A program made the position numbers and the translations under genes. A DNA stretch of 64,000 bases from Streptomyces ochraceiscleroticus (GTDB taxonomy: Bacteria; Actinomycetota; Actinomycetes; Streptomycetales; Streptomycetaceae), in the NCBI RefSeq assembly GCF_000720485.1, contig NZ_JOAX01000002.1:1-64000 (forward strand), given 5' to 3'. Of this stretch, positions 1 to 7,503 are shown piece after piece (within the stretch, counting starts at the first letter, position 1; each line of letters begins with the position of its first letter). The notes beneath the pieces were generated by a model, which saw only the letters and a program-made list of their open reading frames with translations, was not told the origin of the DNA and did not search any database.

Positions 1-45
1 GGTACTGCAGGGGGGACCCTGTGGGAGAGTAGGACGCCGCCGAAC
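1..45 (+). rRNA. rrf: 5S ribosomal RNA, 3' end (partial)
   Basis: The first 45 bases match the conserved 3' end of actinobacterial 5S rRNA: a GGTACTGCAGGGGGGACCC segment, then GTGGGAGAGTAGGACGCCGC. The 5' part lies outside the window, so an rRNA operon ends here reading rightward. The exact processed end (about 45-47) is inferred. A strong terminator follows within 20 bases. Confidence 0.9.
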
Positions 46-60
46 AATCATTGTGGGAAA

Positions 61-88
61 GCCCCGCACCGTATGGTGCGGGGCTTTT
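61..88 (+). terminator. rRNA operon terminator
   Basis: A perfect 10-bp stem (GCCCCGCACC / GGTGCGGGGC) with a GTAT loop is followed by TTTT. It is a classic intrinsic terminator right after the 5S gene. Confidence 0.9.
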
Positions 89-108
89 CTGCGTTTAGGG
101 TCGGTCCC

Positions 109-753
109 ATGCGATACGACCTGGTCATCTTCGACAACGACGGTGTGCTCGTCGACAGTGAGCCGATCTCCAATACGATCCTGGCCGGCTACCTCACCGA
201 GCTCGGACATCCGACGACGTACGAGGAATCCATCCGGGACTACATGGGTGCCGCGATACACCGGGTGCACGACCTCGTCGCCGAGCGGACCGGACAGCGA
301 CTGCCCGCGGATTTCGACACCACTTTCCATGCCCGGGTCTTCGCCGCTTTCGAGCAGGAGCTGACGCCCGTCACCGGAGTACCGGAACTGCTGGAGAAAC
401 TGACGGCGGCCGGCACTCCGTACTGCGTCGCATCCTCCGGGAGCCACGAGCGGATCAGAGTAGGGCACCGGAAAACCGGGCTCGACCGGTGGTTCGGAGA
501 CGAGCGGATCTTCAGCTCGGAGGACGTGGGGCGGGGAAAGCCGGCCCCCGATCTCTTTCTGCACGCGGCGGAGAAGATGGGCGTCGCCCCCGAGCGGTGC
601 GCGGTCATCGAGGACAGCCCGCTGGGCGTGCAGGCGGCGATCGCGGCCGGCATGGACGTGTACGGGTTCACGGCCATGACCCCGGCCGACCGGCTGACGG
701 GCGCGACCGCGCTCTTCACCGACATGGCGAAGCTCCCGGATCTCCTCGTGTGA
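109..753 (+). CDS. HAD-superfamily phosphatase (phosphoglycolate phosphatase-like)
   Basis: This is a 214-residue haloacid dehalogenase-fold hydrolase, probably a soluble phosphatase of a small phosphorylated metabolite. Motif I is FDNDGVLVDS, with Asp9 as nucleophile and Asp11 as acid/base. A serine of motif II sits in VASSGSHER, the motif III lysine is in GKPAPDLF, and motif IV is IEDSPLGV. The alpha-helical cap between motif I and motif II is typical of the beta-phosphoglucomutase/phosphoglycolate phosphatase subgroup; the substrate cannot be read from sequence. The start at 109 is preferred because the upstream in-frame start at 73 lies inside the rRNA terminator. No clear ribosome binding site precedes the ATG. 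Confidence 0.85.
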   Translation: MRYDLVIFDNDGVLVDSEPISNTILAGYLTELGHPTTYEESIRDYMGAAIHRVHDLVAERTGQRLPADFDTTFHARVFAAFEQELTPVTGVPELLEKLTAAGTPYCVASSGSHERIRVGHRKTGLDRWFGDERIFSSEDVGRGKPAPDLFLHAAEKMGVAPERCAVIEDSPLGVQAAIAAGMDVYGFTAMTPADRLTGATALFTDMAKLPDLLV

Positions 754-819
754 CTCGTGTGAGGCGACTTATGTGATTCATCTACCCATCAGTAGCAGTG
801 AGTTCTACGCTGTCCGGCC

Positions 820-2100
820 ATGACCGCCCCCTCCGCCCCAGAGCCCGGCCTCGAGCTCGCCCCTGAGCCTCGCCTCCGCCACGGCCGGGCCGCGCTCGCC
901 CTGAGCTTCTTCGTGCAAGGGGCGGTCTTCGCGCTGCTCGTGACGCGCATACCGGCGATCCAGGACCGGTACGGGATCTCCGACGCGCTGCTGCCCGCAT
1001 TCCTCGCGGCCGTCCCGGTACTGGCCGGCGTGGGCAGCGTGGCGACCGAGCACCTGGTGAAGCGGATACGGCCCGGGCTCGTCCTGCGATGCGTACAGCC
1101 GGTGGTCTGCCTGGCGCTGGTGGGCGTGGGGGCCGGGAGCGGGCTGGCCCAGGTGGCCGTGGCCCTGGGGGTGTTCGGGCTGGCGGTCGGGGCGCTGGAC
1201 GCGTCGATGAACATGCTGGGGGTGAGCCTGCAGCGCGCCTACGGGCGCAGCATCATGCTCGGCTTCCACGCCGCGTACAGCCTCGGCGGCATCGTGGGCG
1301 CCTCGCTGGCCTGGGTGGGCGCGCACGGGGAGCTGCCGCTGGTGGCGCTGTACGGACCGGTCGCCGCGGTCGCCGTCCCGGCCGTGCTGATCGCCGGTCG
1401 CTGGTACGTCGACCAGGAACGTGGGCCGAAGGCCGCCGGTGCCGTGGCCCCCGCCTCCCTGTCCATGCGGTTCCTCCTCCCCCTCTGCCTCGTGATGGCC
1501 TTCGCGTACATCGGGGACTCGACGGTCTCCAACTGGAGCGCGAAGTACCTGCAGGACGTGCTGGGGAGTTCGGAGCAGCTGGCGACCGTGCCGTACAACG
1601 TGTACATGGTCACCACGCTCCTCGGGCGGACCGTCGGGGATCTGGGGGTGCGGAGGTTCGGGCCGGTCGCGGTGGTGCGGACGGGGGCCGTGGTGGCGGC
1701 CGCGGGGTTCGCGGTGGTGGCCGCGGCGCCCGGTGCGTGGCCGGGGATGGCCGGGTTCACGCTGTTGGGCCTGGGGCTGTGCGTGATCGTGCCGCAGACG
1801 TTCGCGGCGGCGGGCCGGCAGGCGTACGAGGCGCACGGTCCGGCAGGCGGTCCGAAAGCGTCGGATGCAGCCATCGCGCGACTGAATATCTTCAACTATG
1901 TGGGCTTTCTGGTGGGTTCGCCGCTCGTCGGGGCGGTGGGGGACGCCTGGAGTTACCGCGGGGCAATGCTGGTGCCGATGGTGCTCGTGTTGGCGACACT
2001 GGTGTATGCCCCATCGTTCGGCGGGGGCCGGGCCCGATACGGTGGCGGGCATGAGTGGCCGCGCACAGCTGATGTGGGACGAGGCAGTAACGGGCTATGA
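820..2100 (+). CDS. MFS transporter (YbjJ-like)
   Basis: This 426-residue integral membrane protein has about twelve hydrophobic segments separated by short charged loops, as in the major facilitator superfamily. The segment LDASMNMLGVSLQRAYGR followed by GFHAAYSLGG resembles the YbjJ-like subgroup, whose substrates are unknown. The N-terminal 25 residues are Pro/Glu-rich and cytosolic by prediction. The ATG at 820 is the first in-frame start. The 3' end overlaps the next gene by 50 bases, so translation of the two is probably coupled. Confidence 0.8.
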   Translation: MTAPSAPEPGLELAPEPRLRHGRAALALSFFVQGAVFALLVTRIPAIQDRYGISDALLPAFLAAVPVLAGVGSVATEHLVKRIRPGLVLRCVQPVVCLALVGVGAGSGLAQVAVALGVFGLAVGALDASMNMLGVSLQRAYGRSIMLGFHAAYSLGGIVGASLAWVGAHGELPLVALYGPVAAVAVPAVLIAGRWYVDQERGPKAAGAVAPASLSMRFLLPLCLVMAFAYIGDSTVSNWSAKYLQDVLGSSEQLATVPYNVYMVTTLLGRTVGDLGVRRFGPVAVVRTGAVVAAAGFAVVAAAPGAWPGMAGFTLLGLGLCVIVPQTFAAAGRQAYEAHGPAGGPKASDAAIARLNIFNYVGFLVGSPLVGAVGDAWSYRGAMLVPMVLVLATLVYAPSFGGGRARYGGGHEWPRTADVGRGSNGL

Positions 2101-3226
2101 CTTCGGGCCCGGTCATCCGATGGACCCGGTGCGGCTCGCGCTGACCATGCGGCTGGTCCAGGCGTACGGACTCGACCGCGCGCCGGTAAAGGTGTCGGCC
2201 GCCAAGGCGGCGGGCCTGTCCACGCTGCGCCTGGTGCACCGCGAGGACTACATCGACGCGGTACGGCGTGCCTCGGCCGATCCGAAGGCCGCGGAGGCGG
2301 CGTACGGGCTCGGTACCGAGGACGACCCGGCGTTCGCGGGCATGCACGAGGCGTCGGCGCTGATCGCCGGGCAGTCGGTGGGCGCGGCGGAGGCGGTGTG
2401 GCGCGGGGACGCGCTGCACGCGGTGAACTTCACCGGTGGGCTGCACCACGCGATGCCGGGCGGCGCGGCCGGTTTCTGCATCTACAACGACGCGGCGCTG
2501 GCCATCGCGCGGCTCCTGGAGCTGGGCGCGCGCCGGGTGGTGTACATCGACGTGGACGTGCATCACGGGGACGGCGTGCAGGCCGCGTTCTGGGAGGACC
2601 CGCGGGTCCTGACGATCTCGCTGCACGAGCACCCGCGCACGCTCTTCCCGCAGACCGGCTGGCCGGAGGAGACCGGCGCCGAAGGGGCCGAGGGCAGCGC
2701 GGCGAATGTGGCGCTGCCGGCCGGTACGGGCGACGCGGGATGGCTGCGCGCTTTCCACGCGGTGGTGCCCGAGCTGGTGGCCGGATTCGGTCCCGATGTG
2801 ATCGTCACGCAGCACGGCGCCGACACCCATTTCGAGGACCCGCTGGCGCACTTGGCGGTGAGCGTGGACGCGCAGCGCGCGGTGGCCGAGACCTGTCACG
2901 AGCTGGCGCACGCACACTGCGAGGGGCGCTGGGTGGCGCTCGGGGGCGGCGGTTACGCGGTGGTCGATGTGGTGCCGCGTACCTGGACGCACCTGGTGGC
3001 GATCGCGGCGGGGCAGCCGCTGGACCCGGCGACGGACATCCCGGAGGAGTGGCGGCAGCAGGTGTACCGGCTGACGCGCCAGCAGGGGCCGCGGCGGATG
3101 ACGGACGGGCGGGAGCCGGTGTTCCGGGACTTCGCGGACAGCGGGTACGACCCGGCGGACCGGCTGGACCAGGCGATCCTGGCGACCCGCCGCGCGGTGT
3201 TCCCGGCCCACGGGCTGCTGCCGTAA
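2051..3226 (+). CDS. acuC: AcuC-type histone deacetylase-family protein
   Basis: This 391-residue protein belongs to the class I/II histone deacetylase superfamily, in the branch of Bacillus subtilis AcuC, which deacetylates acetyl-CoA synthetase. Zinc and catalytic motifs are present: YIDVDVHHGDG (the Asp-x-Asp and His-His pair), SLHEHPRTLFPQTG, TQHGADTHFEDPL and LGGGGYAV. Length fits the family (about 385-400). The ATG at 2051 gives the conserved N-terminus MSGRAQLMWDEAV; a second in-frame ATG is at 2072. It starts inside the 3' end of the MFS gene. A deacetylase of acetyl-CoA synthetase is the likeliest role, but this is by homology only. Confidence 0.85.
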   Translation: MSGRAQLMWDEAVTGYDFGPGHPMDPVRLALTMRLVQAYGLDRAPVKVSAAKAAGLSTLRLVHREDYIDAVRRASADPKAAEAAYGLGTEDDPAFAGMHEASALIAGQSVGAAEAVWRGDALHAVNFTGGLHHAMPGGAAGFCIYNDAALAIARLLELGARRVVYIDVDVHHGDGVQAAFWEDPRVLTISLHEHPRTLFPQTGWPEETGAEGAEGSAANVALPAGTGDAGWLRAFHAVVPELVAGFGPDVIVTQHGADTHFEDPLAHLAVSVDAQRAVAETCHELAHAHCEGRWVALGGGGYAVVDVVPRTWTHLVAIAAGQPLDPATDIPEEWRQQVYRLTRQQGPRRMTDGREPVFRDFADSGYDPADRLDQAILATRRAVFPAHGLLP

Positions 3227-3321
3227 CGGGGTTTGGGGCGGGAGCGGGCCGCATACAGAGGCGCTGACGATGGTCCCCACTCAACCCCTACCCGTGGGGT
3301 GGGAGGGGGCATGCGCGGGGA

Positions 3322-3475
3322 TGGGGCGGAACGCTGACGCCGGGGTGGAATGCCAATGGCGGAACGTGAACGGCGGGATGGGGCGCGAACGTCGGGGTGG
3401 GGCGCGGATGTTGGAGCGGGACGTGAGCGCCGGGGAGAACGCCACTGACGGGACGTGAACGCCGGTGAGGGGCGT
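3322..3475. repeat. Degenerate short tandem repeats in a gene-free interval
   Basis: The interval 3227-3540 has no convincing gene. From about 3322 to 3475 a roughly 20-base unit built on GGGACGTGAACGCCGG recurs imperfectly, for example at 3361, 3383, 3419 and 3451. A 62-codon open frame across it is a by-product of the repeats. Just before it, the short arms CCCCAC/GTGGGG near 3277-3300 could form a weak terminator for the upstream gene. Confidence 0.45.
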
Positions 3476-3540
3476 CAGGGGTTACACGGAGGTGTGATTA
3501 CTGGGCGGTTCGGGCATGGGGGTCGGTGCGGGGCGTCAGC

Positions 3541-4365
3541 ATGGGCGGCGTGTTGAGCAGTGGCGCGCTGCGGGCGCATCTGGTCGGAGCACGGCTCGCG
3601 GGGTCGATCGCGACCTCGCGGGAGAAGAGCCTGAACCGCTACCGCCTCTTCGCGGCCGGCGACCCACGGGCGCTCATCGGGCTGGAGCCCGCAGGGGACT
3701 GGTCCGTCGGCGATCTGCTCGGGCTCATGGGAGAAAGGTGCGGGGTTTCAGCCGATCCTGCGCATATTTCTGGCACGGATGTGATCGACCCGGACCGGAC
3801 CGTGGCGGCACTGAACGCGTTCGCCGACCGGCTCGGTGAGGCGGCCGGCGAACGCTCGCCGGTACTGATCGGCACGGGCCATCCTGACCGCCTCACCGGC
3901 TTTTACGGCGGTCTGGCAGACGCTTTGTCGGCGGCGGGATGCCCCGTCCTCACCCCTGCGTACGGCATGAGTATCGACATAATGACCCGGTTTGGGGTAC
4001 GTACGTACAACCTTGCGTACGTACGGGGAGTCGCGCGGATGCGCGAACCCGGCGTGCGGGGGGACCTCGGGGAGCCGGAGATCCACACGCACTCCCCCCT
4101 CCCGGTTCGTAGTGCCCTTGGTGCTGCCGCAGACGCCTGTGGGCCCCTTCCCGAGCTGGTGATCGGGGACCACGGATGGGTCTGCGGAGCAGGTCAGCTG
4201 GGCTTTGAGGCCATCGGCCTGGCGGATACTGACGATCCGGCGCTGTTCGTCGGGCAGGCGGAGGGGCGGGTGTCCGTCGTAGTTCCGCTTGATGACGCTG
4301 TGCGGTCTGATTACTACCGACCGCTTACTCGCTATGTACTCAATCGAGCGTGTCTGTCACAGTAG
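3541..4365 (+). CDS. Conserved actinobacterial phosphatase-like protein
   Basis: This 274-residue soluble protein resembles Streptomyces proteins annotated only as phosphatase. Conserved-looking blocks are GTGHPDRLTGFYGGLADAL, GDHGWVCGAGQLGFEAIG and DDPALFVGQAEGRVSVVVP. A His-Thr-His segment (about residue 184) and GDHG could bind metal. No standard HAD, histidine-phosphatase or PP2C motif is visible, so the activity is unproven. The ATG at 3541 was chosen; GTG at 3526 would add five residues. Immediate downstream neighbours are bdtA and the bS22 gene. Confidence 0.6.
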   Translation: MGGVLSSGALRAHLVGARLAGSIATSREKSLNRYRLFAAGDPRALIGLEPAGDWSVGDLLGLMGERCGVSADPAHISGTDVIDPDRTVAALNAFADRLGEAAGERSPVLIGTGHPDRLTGFYGGLADALSAAGCPVLTPAYGMSIDIMTRFGVRTYNLAYVRGVARMREPGVRGDLGEPEIHTHSPLPVRSALGAAADACGPLPELVIGDHGWVCGAGQLGFEAIGLADTDDPALFVGQAEGRVSVVVPLDDAVRSDYYRPLTRYVLNRACLSQ

Positions 4366-4493
4366 GCGGCCGACGGCTACTCCTCTTCCCCACTCGCATC
4401 ACCCGCCCCTAACCTGGGGAGTGAGCGCATAGCGACGAAGAGTCACCGGAGGGGAAGCCGGTGCCCGTCATGTGCGGAAGGACCAGGTGTGTC

Positions 4494-4703
4494 ATGGCTG
4501 CAGACCAGAGGCCTCTGAATGAGGTCGTGTTCCTTACTGTGGCGGAAGTTGCCACAGTGATGCGAGTGTCGAAGATGACCGTGTACCGCTTGGTGCACAG
4601 CGGTCATCTGCCCGCGATCCGAGTGGGGAGGTCGTTCCGGGTTCCGGAGCAGGCGGTCCACGACTACCTCCGCGAGTCCTATGTGGGGGTGGAATCGGCC
4701 TGA
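4494..4703 (+). CDS. bdtA: BdtA-like excisionase-family DNA-binding protein
   Basis: This 69-residue MerR/excisionase-type winged helix protein contains the hallmark sequence LTVAEVATVMRVSKMTVYRL, followed by HSGHLPAIRVGRSFRVPE and a C-terminal helix. It matches the protein known in Streptomyces coelicolor as BdtA (a BldD target); its own targets are not established. The position just upstream of the bS22 gene is the conserved arrangement. The ATG at 4494 fits the family N-terminus, but GTG at 4461, six bases after GGAGGGG, has the better ribosome binding site and would add eleven residues. Confidence 0.8.
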   Translation: MAADQRPLNEVVFLTVAEVATVMRVSKMTVYRLVHSGHLPAIRVGRSFRVPEQAVHDYLRESYVGVESA

Positions 4704-4866
4704 CGGGGGCCCAAGAGGTCCCTTTGCGGGCCTGGTGAGGCCGTATGGAGGCCACGGAAGACCCTCGGATTACGCCGTACGCTCGGCGCCGGGTAGGCTG
4801 GCCCGATGTAGGTAGTGTGGGCTCGGACGCCCCGCACCGAGTGATTCGAAGTGAGCGAGGGTAGTC

Positions 4867-4965
4867 GTGGGCTCTGTTATCAAGAAGCGGCGCAAGCGGA
4901 TGGCTAAGAAGAAGCACCGCAAGCTGCTCAAGCGCACCCGTGTTCAGCGTCGCAACAAGAAGTAA
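4867..4965 (+). CDS. Small ribosomal protein bS22 (AURKAIP1/COX24 domain)
   Basis: This 32-codon gene encodes an extremely basic peptide that starts [20 protein letters not shown] and ends RVQRRNKK. The motif [17 protein letters not shown] is the signature of the AURKAIP1/COX24 family, identified in mycobacterial ribosomes as protein bS22 of the 30S subunit. The start is GTG at 4867, with GAGCGAGGG just upstream as a probable ribosome binding site. A strong terminator follows 21 bases after the stop, so it is probably a monocistronic, highly expressed gene. A TAGGCT -10-like box lies at about 4793. Confidence 0.9.
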   Translation: MGSVIKKRRKRMAKKKHRKLLKRTRVQRRNKK

Positions 4966-4986
4966 GCGACGCTGAGCGCGTTACTA

Positions 4987-5014
4987 CAGCCCCCCACCGC
5001 ATGGTGGGGGGCTG
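4987..5014 (+). terminator. Terminator after the bS22 gene
   Basis: A perfect 12-bp stem (CAGCCCCCCACC / GGTGGGGGGCTG) with a GCAT loop. There is no long U tract, which is common in Streptomyces. Confidence 0.8.
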
Positions 5015-5266
5015 CAGTGCGTTCGGGGGCGCACAAGCCCGGAAGGGCAGCCGAGCCCGGAACGGCACACAAGCCCGGAAGCCGGGTACTCGGCGCAGTG
5101 CCACGGCGCGAGCCGGCGTCCGGTACGCAGGACCGGACCAGGCCGAAACATGGCCGGGGCCGTCCACAAGTCATCACAGCGCAACACCGACCGGATAGCG
5201 TGGGCCGCCACATCTCGGCACGTGCGGGGACGTGCGGGGGACGACGGTGGGAAGGAAGGGCTGATC

Positions 5267-6316
5267 TTGGGCAAGGTCGTGCTCGTCACGGGAGCCGCAC
5301 GTCAGCTGGGCGGCCGTTATGTTCGCCGGCTGCAGCGCGATCCCGACGTCGACCGGGTGATCGGCGTCGACGCCGTGCCGCCCGAGCACCACCTCGGCGG
5401 CGCCGAGTTCCTGAAGGCCGACATCAGACATCCGGCCATCGCCAAGGTCCTCGCCGAAACGGGCGTGGACACGGTCGTGCACATGGACATCCACGGCACC
5501 CCGCTCGGTTCCCGCGGCGGCCGCTCGACGGCCAAGGAGACCAACGTCATCGGGACGATGCAGCTCCTGGGCGCGTGCCAGAAGGCACCGCACGTCAAGC
5601 GGCTGGTCGTGAAGTCCTCCGCGAGTGTGTACGGCTCCGCGCCCCGGGACCCGGCGGTCTTCACCGAGACGATCAGCCCCAAGTCCCTGCCCAGCGGCGG
5701 CTTCGCGAAGGACGTCGTCGAGGTCGAGGGGTACGTACGCGGGTTCGCCCGCCGCCGGCCCGACGTCGCGGTCTGCGTGCTGCGGTTCGCCAACATCCTC
5801 GGGCCGTGCGCGGACTCCCCGCTCGCGGAGTACTTCTCGCTGCCGGTGCTGCCCACGGTCCTCGGGTACGACCCGCGGCTGCAGTTCGTGCACGAGGAGG
5901 ACGCGATCGAGGTGCTGCGGATCGCGGCCGCCGAGCCGCGTCGCGGAACGCTCAACAGCGGCACGTTCAACATCGCGGGCGACGGCGTGCTGCTGCTCTC
6001 GCAGTGCTCGCGGCGGCTGGGCCGCCCCACGCTGCCGCTGCTGCTGCCGACGGTCACGTGGGCGGGCTCGATGCTGCGCTCGCTCGGCATCACCGACTTC
6101 TCGCCGGAGCAGATCCGGATGCTCACGCACGGCCGGGTCGTCAGGACGACCCAGATGCGCGAGACACTGGGATTTGAACCGGCGTACACCACGGCCGAGA
6201 CCTTCGCGGAGTTCGCCCGCAGCCGAGGTCCCGGCCTGCTGCCGCCCGAGACCGTCTCCCGTACCGTCGACCGGCTCGCCGCGCTGCTGCCCGCAGCCAG
6301 TGCCCAGACCCAGTGA
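5267..6316 (+). CDS. NAD(P)-binding SDR-fold protein (epimerase-like)
   Basis: This 349-residue protein has a Rossmann fold of the extended SDR type. It opens with VVLVTGAARQLGGRYV, the glycine-rich nucleotide loop, and contains KSSASVYGSAP and VLRFANILGP. The catalytic Tyr-x-x-x-Lys is not visible: the expected YxKxK segment reads FAKDV, so it may bind NAD(P) without classical dehydrogenase chemistry. The TTG start at 5267 follows GAAGGAAGGG with good spacing; upstream codons in frame do not look coding. It lies 14 bases upstream of an acyltransferase gene, suggesting an operon and a role in lipid or cell-envelope metabolism. Confidence 0.75.
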   Translation: MGKVVLVTGAARQLGGRYVRRLQRDPDVDRVIGVDAVPPEHHLGGAEFLKADIRHPAIAKVLAETGVDTVVHMDIHGTPLGSRGGRSTAKETNVIGTMQLLGACQKAPHVKRLVVKSSASVYGSAPRDPAVFTETISPKSLPSGGFAKDVVEVEGYVRGFARRRPDVAVCVLRFANILGPCADSPLAEYFSLPVLPTVLGYDPRLQFVHEEDAIEVLRIAAAEPRRGTLNSGTFNIAGDGVLLLSQCSRRLGRPTLPLLLPTVTWAGSMLRSLGITDFSPEQIRMLTHGRVVRTTQMRETLGFEPAYTTAETFAEFARSRGPGLLPPETVSRTVDRLAALLPAASAQTQ

Positions 6317-6330
6317 GGAGTTCACCCACG

Positions 6331-7335
6331 ATGGCGGACGCCAAGGTCATCCCGTTCGGCGAGGAGCCGCGCTCGAGGAGGAGGGCCAAGCGGTCGGCGG
6401 GCGCGGCGCGCAGCGCGGCCCTGACGCCCGTACCGCCGCCGCGCCAGGAGGAGCCGGGGGCGACGGCCCCAGGCGAAGCGCCCGAGGAGCGGGGCGCGTC
6501 CTGGGAGCAGCGGCTCGCCGGCGGCCTCAACTTCCTGCGCAGACGGCTCACCGGTGAGTACGAGGTCGACGACTTCGGGTACGACGAGGAGCTCACCGAC
6601 CAGGTCATGATGTCCGCGCTGCGGCCCCTGTACGAGAAGTACTTCCGGGTCGAGGTGAAGGGCGTCGAGAACATCCCCGACAAGGGCGGGGCGCTGATCG
6701 TCGCCAACCACTCCGGGACGCTGCCGCTGGACGGCCTGATGCTCCAGGTCGCGATCCACGACCAGCACCCGGCGGGGCGTCATCTGCGGCTGCTGGCGGC
6801 CGATCTGGTCTTCATGCTGCCGGTGGTCAACGAGCTGGCGCGGAAGGCCGGGCACACGCTGGCCTGCACGGAGGACGCCGAGCGGCTGCTGGAGCGCGGC
6901 GAGGTGGTCGGCGTCATGCCGGAGGGCTTCAAGGGCGTCGGCAAGCCCTTCTCGGACCGGTACCGGCTGCAGCGCTTCGGGCGCGGCGGCTTCGTCTCGA
7001 CGGCGCTGAAGTCCGGGGCGCCGATCGTGCCGTGCTCGATCGTGGGCGCGGAGGAGATCTACCCGATGATCGGGAACGCCAGGACGCTGGCGCGGCTGCT
7101 GGGCTTCCCGTACTTCCCGATCACGCCGACGTTCCCGTGGCTGGGGCCGCTGGGCGCGGTACCGCTGCCGACGAAGTGGACGATCCAGTTCGGCGAGCCG
7201 ATTCCGACGGACGGGTATCCGGCGGAGGCGGCGGACGACCCGATGCTGATGTTCAACCTCACCGACCAGGTGCGCGAAACGATTCAGCACACGCTCTACA
7301 AGCTGTTGGTGCAACGGCGTTCGGTCTTCTTCTGA
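6331..7335 (+). CDS. Lysophospholipid acyltransferase family protein (PlsC-like)
   Basis: This 334-residue protein carries a PlsC/LPLAT domain from about residue 105 to 310. Motif I is VANHSGTLPLDGL, a spaced variant of the usual HX4D, and motif III is MPEGFKGVGK. The first 75 residues are charged and proline-rich. It would transfer an acyl chain to a glycerophosphate or related acceptor at the inner face of the membrane. The ATG at 6331 has GAGGAG about ten bases upstream, overlapping the stop of the SDR gene. The two genes form a unit closed by a convergent terminator shared with rsbN. Confidence 0.8.
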   Translation: MADAKVIPFGEEPRSRRRAKRSAGAARSAALTPVPPPRQEEPGATAPGEAPEERGASWEQRLAGGLNFLRRRLTGEYEVDDFGYDEELTDQVMMSALRPLYEKYFRVEVKGVENIPDKGGALIVANHSGTLPLDGLMLQVAIHDQHPAGRHLRLLAADLVFMLPVVNELARKAGHTLACTEDAERLLERGEVVGVMPEGFKGVGKPFSDRYRLQRFGRGGFVSTALKSGAPIVPCSIVGAEEIYPMIGNARTLARLLGFPYFPITPTFPWLGPLGAVPLPTKWTIQFGEPIPTDGYPAEAADDPMLMFNLTDQVRETIQHTLYKLLVQRRSVFF

Positions 7336-7416
7336 GGCCGTGACGGCCGGGTGACGGCCGTGATGGGGGATGCCCCGCGTGCGCACCGCCGGGCGGCCCG
7401 TACGGACACAGGCGAC

Positions 7417-7465
7417 GGCGCCCGGTGTTCTTCTGGAGGGAAGGACCGGAAGAACACCGGGCGCC
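7417..7465. terminator. Convergent terminator between acyltransferase gene and rsbN
   Basis: A perfect 16-bp inverted repeat (arms GGCGCCCGGTGTTCTT at 7417-7432 and its complement at 7450-7465) with a 17-base loop. It sits between two converging genes and can serve both strands. Confidence 0.8.
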
Positions 7466-7503
7466 GCCGGGCCGCGGAGGCGCGCTGCGATTGCCGCGCG
7501 CCG

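Noticed and set aside
73..108. Upstream start for the first HAD gene
   Set aside because: It lies within the rRNA terminator stem, so translation from it is implausible.
3270..3458. Possible 62-residue protein
   Set aside because: The frame is built of degenerate GC-rich repeats with no ribosome binding site or recognisable composition.
4366..4493. BldD box upstream of bdtA
   Set aside because: bdtA is a known BldD target, but no sequence here fits the consensus at enough fixed positions.
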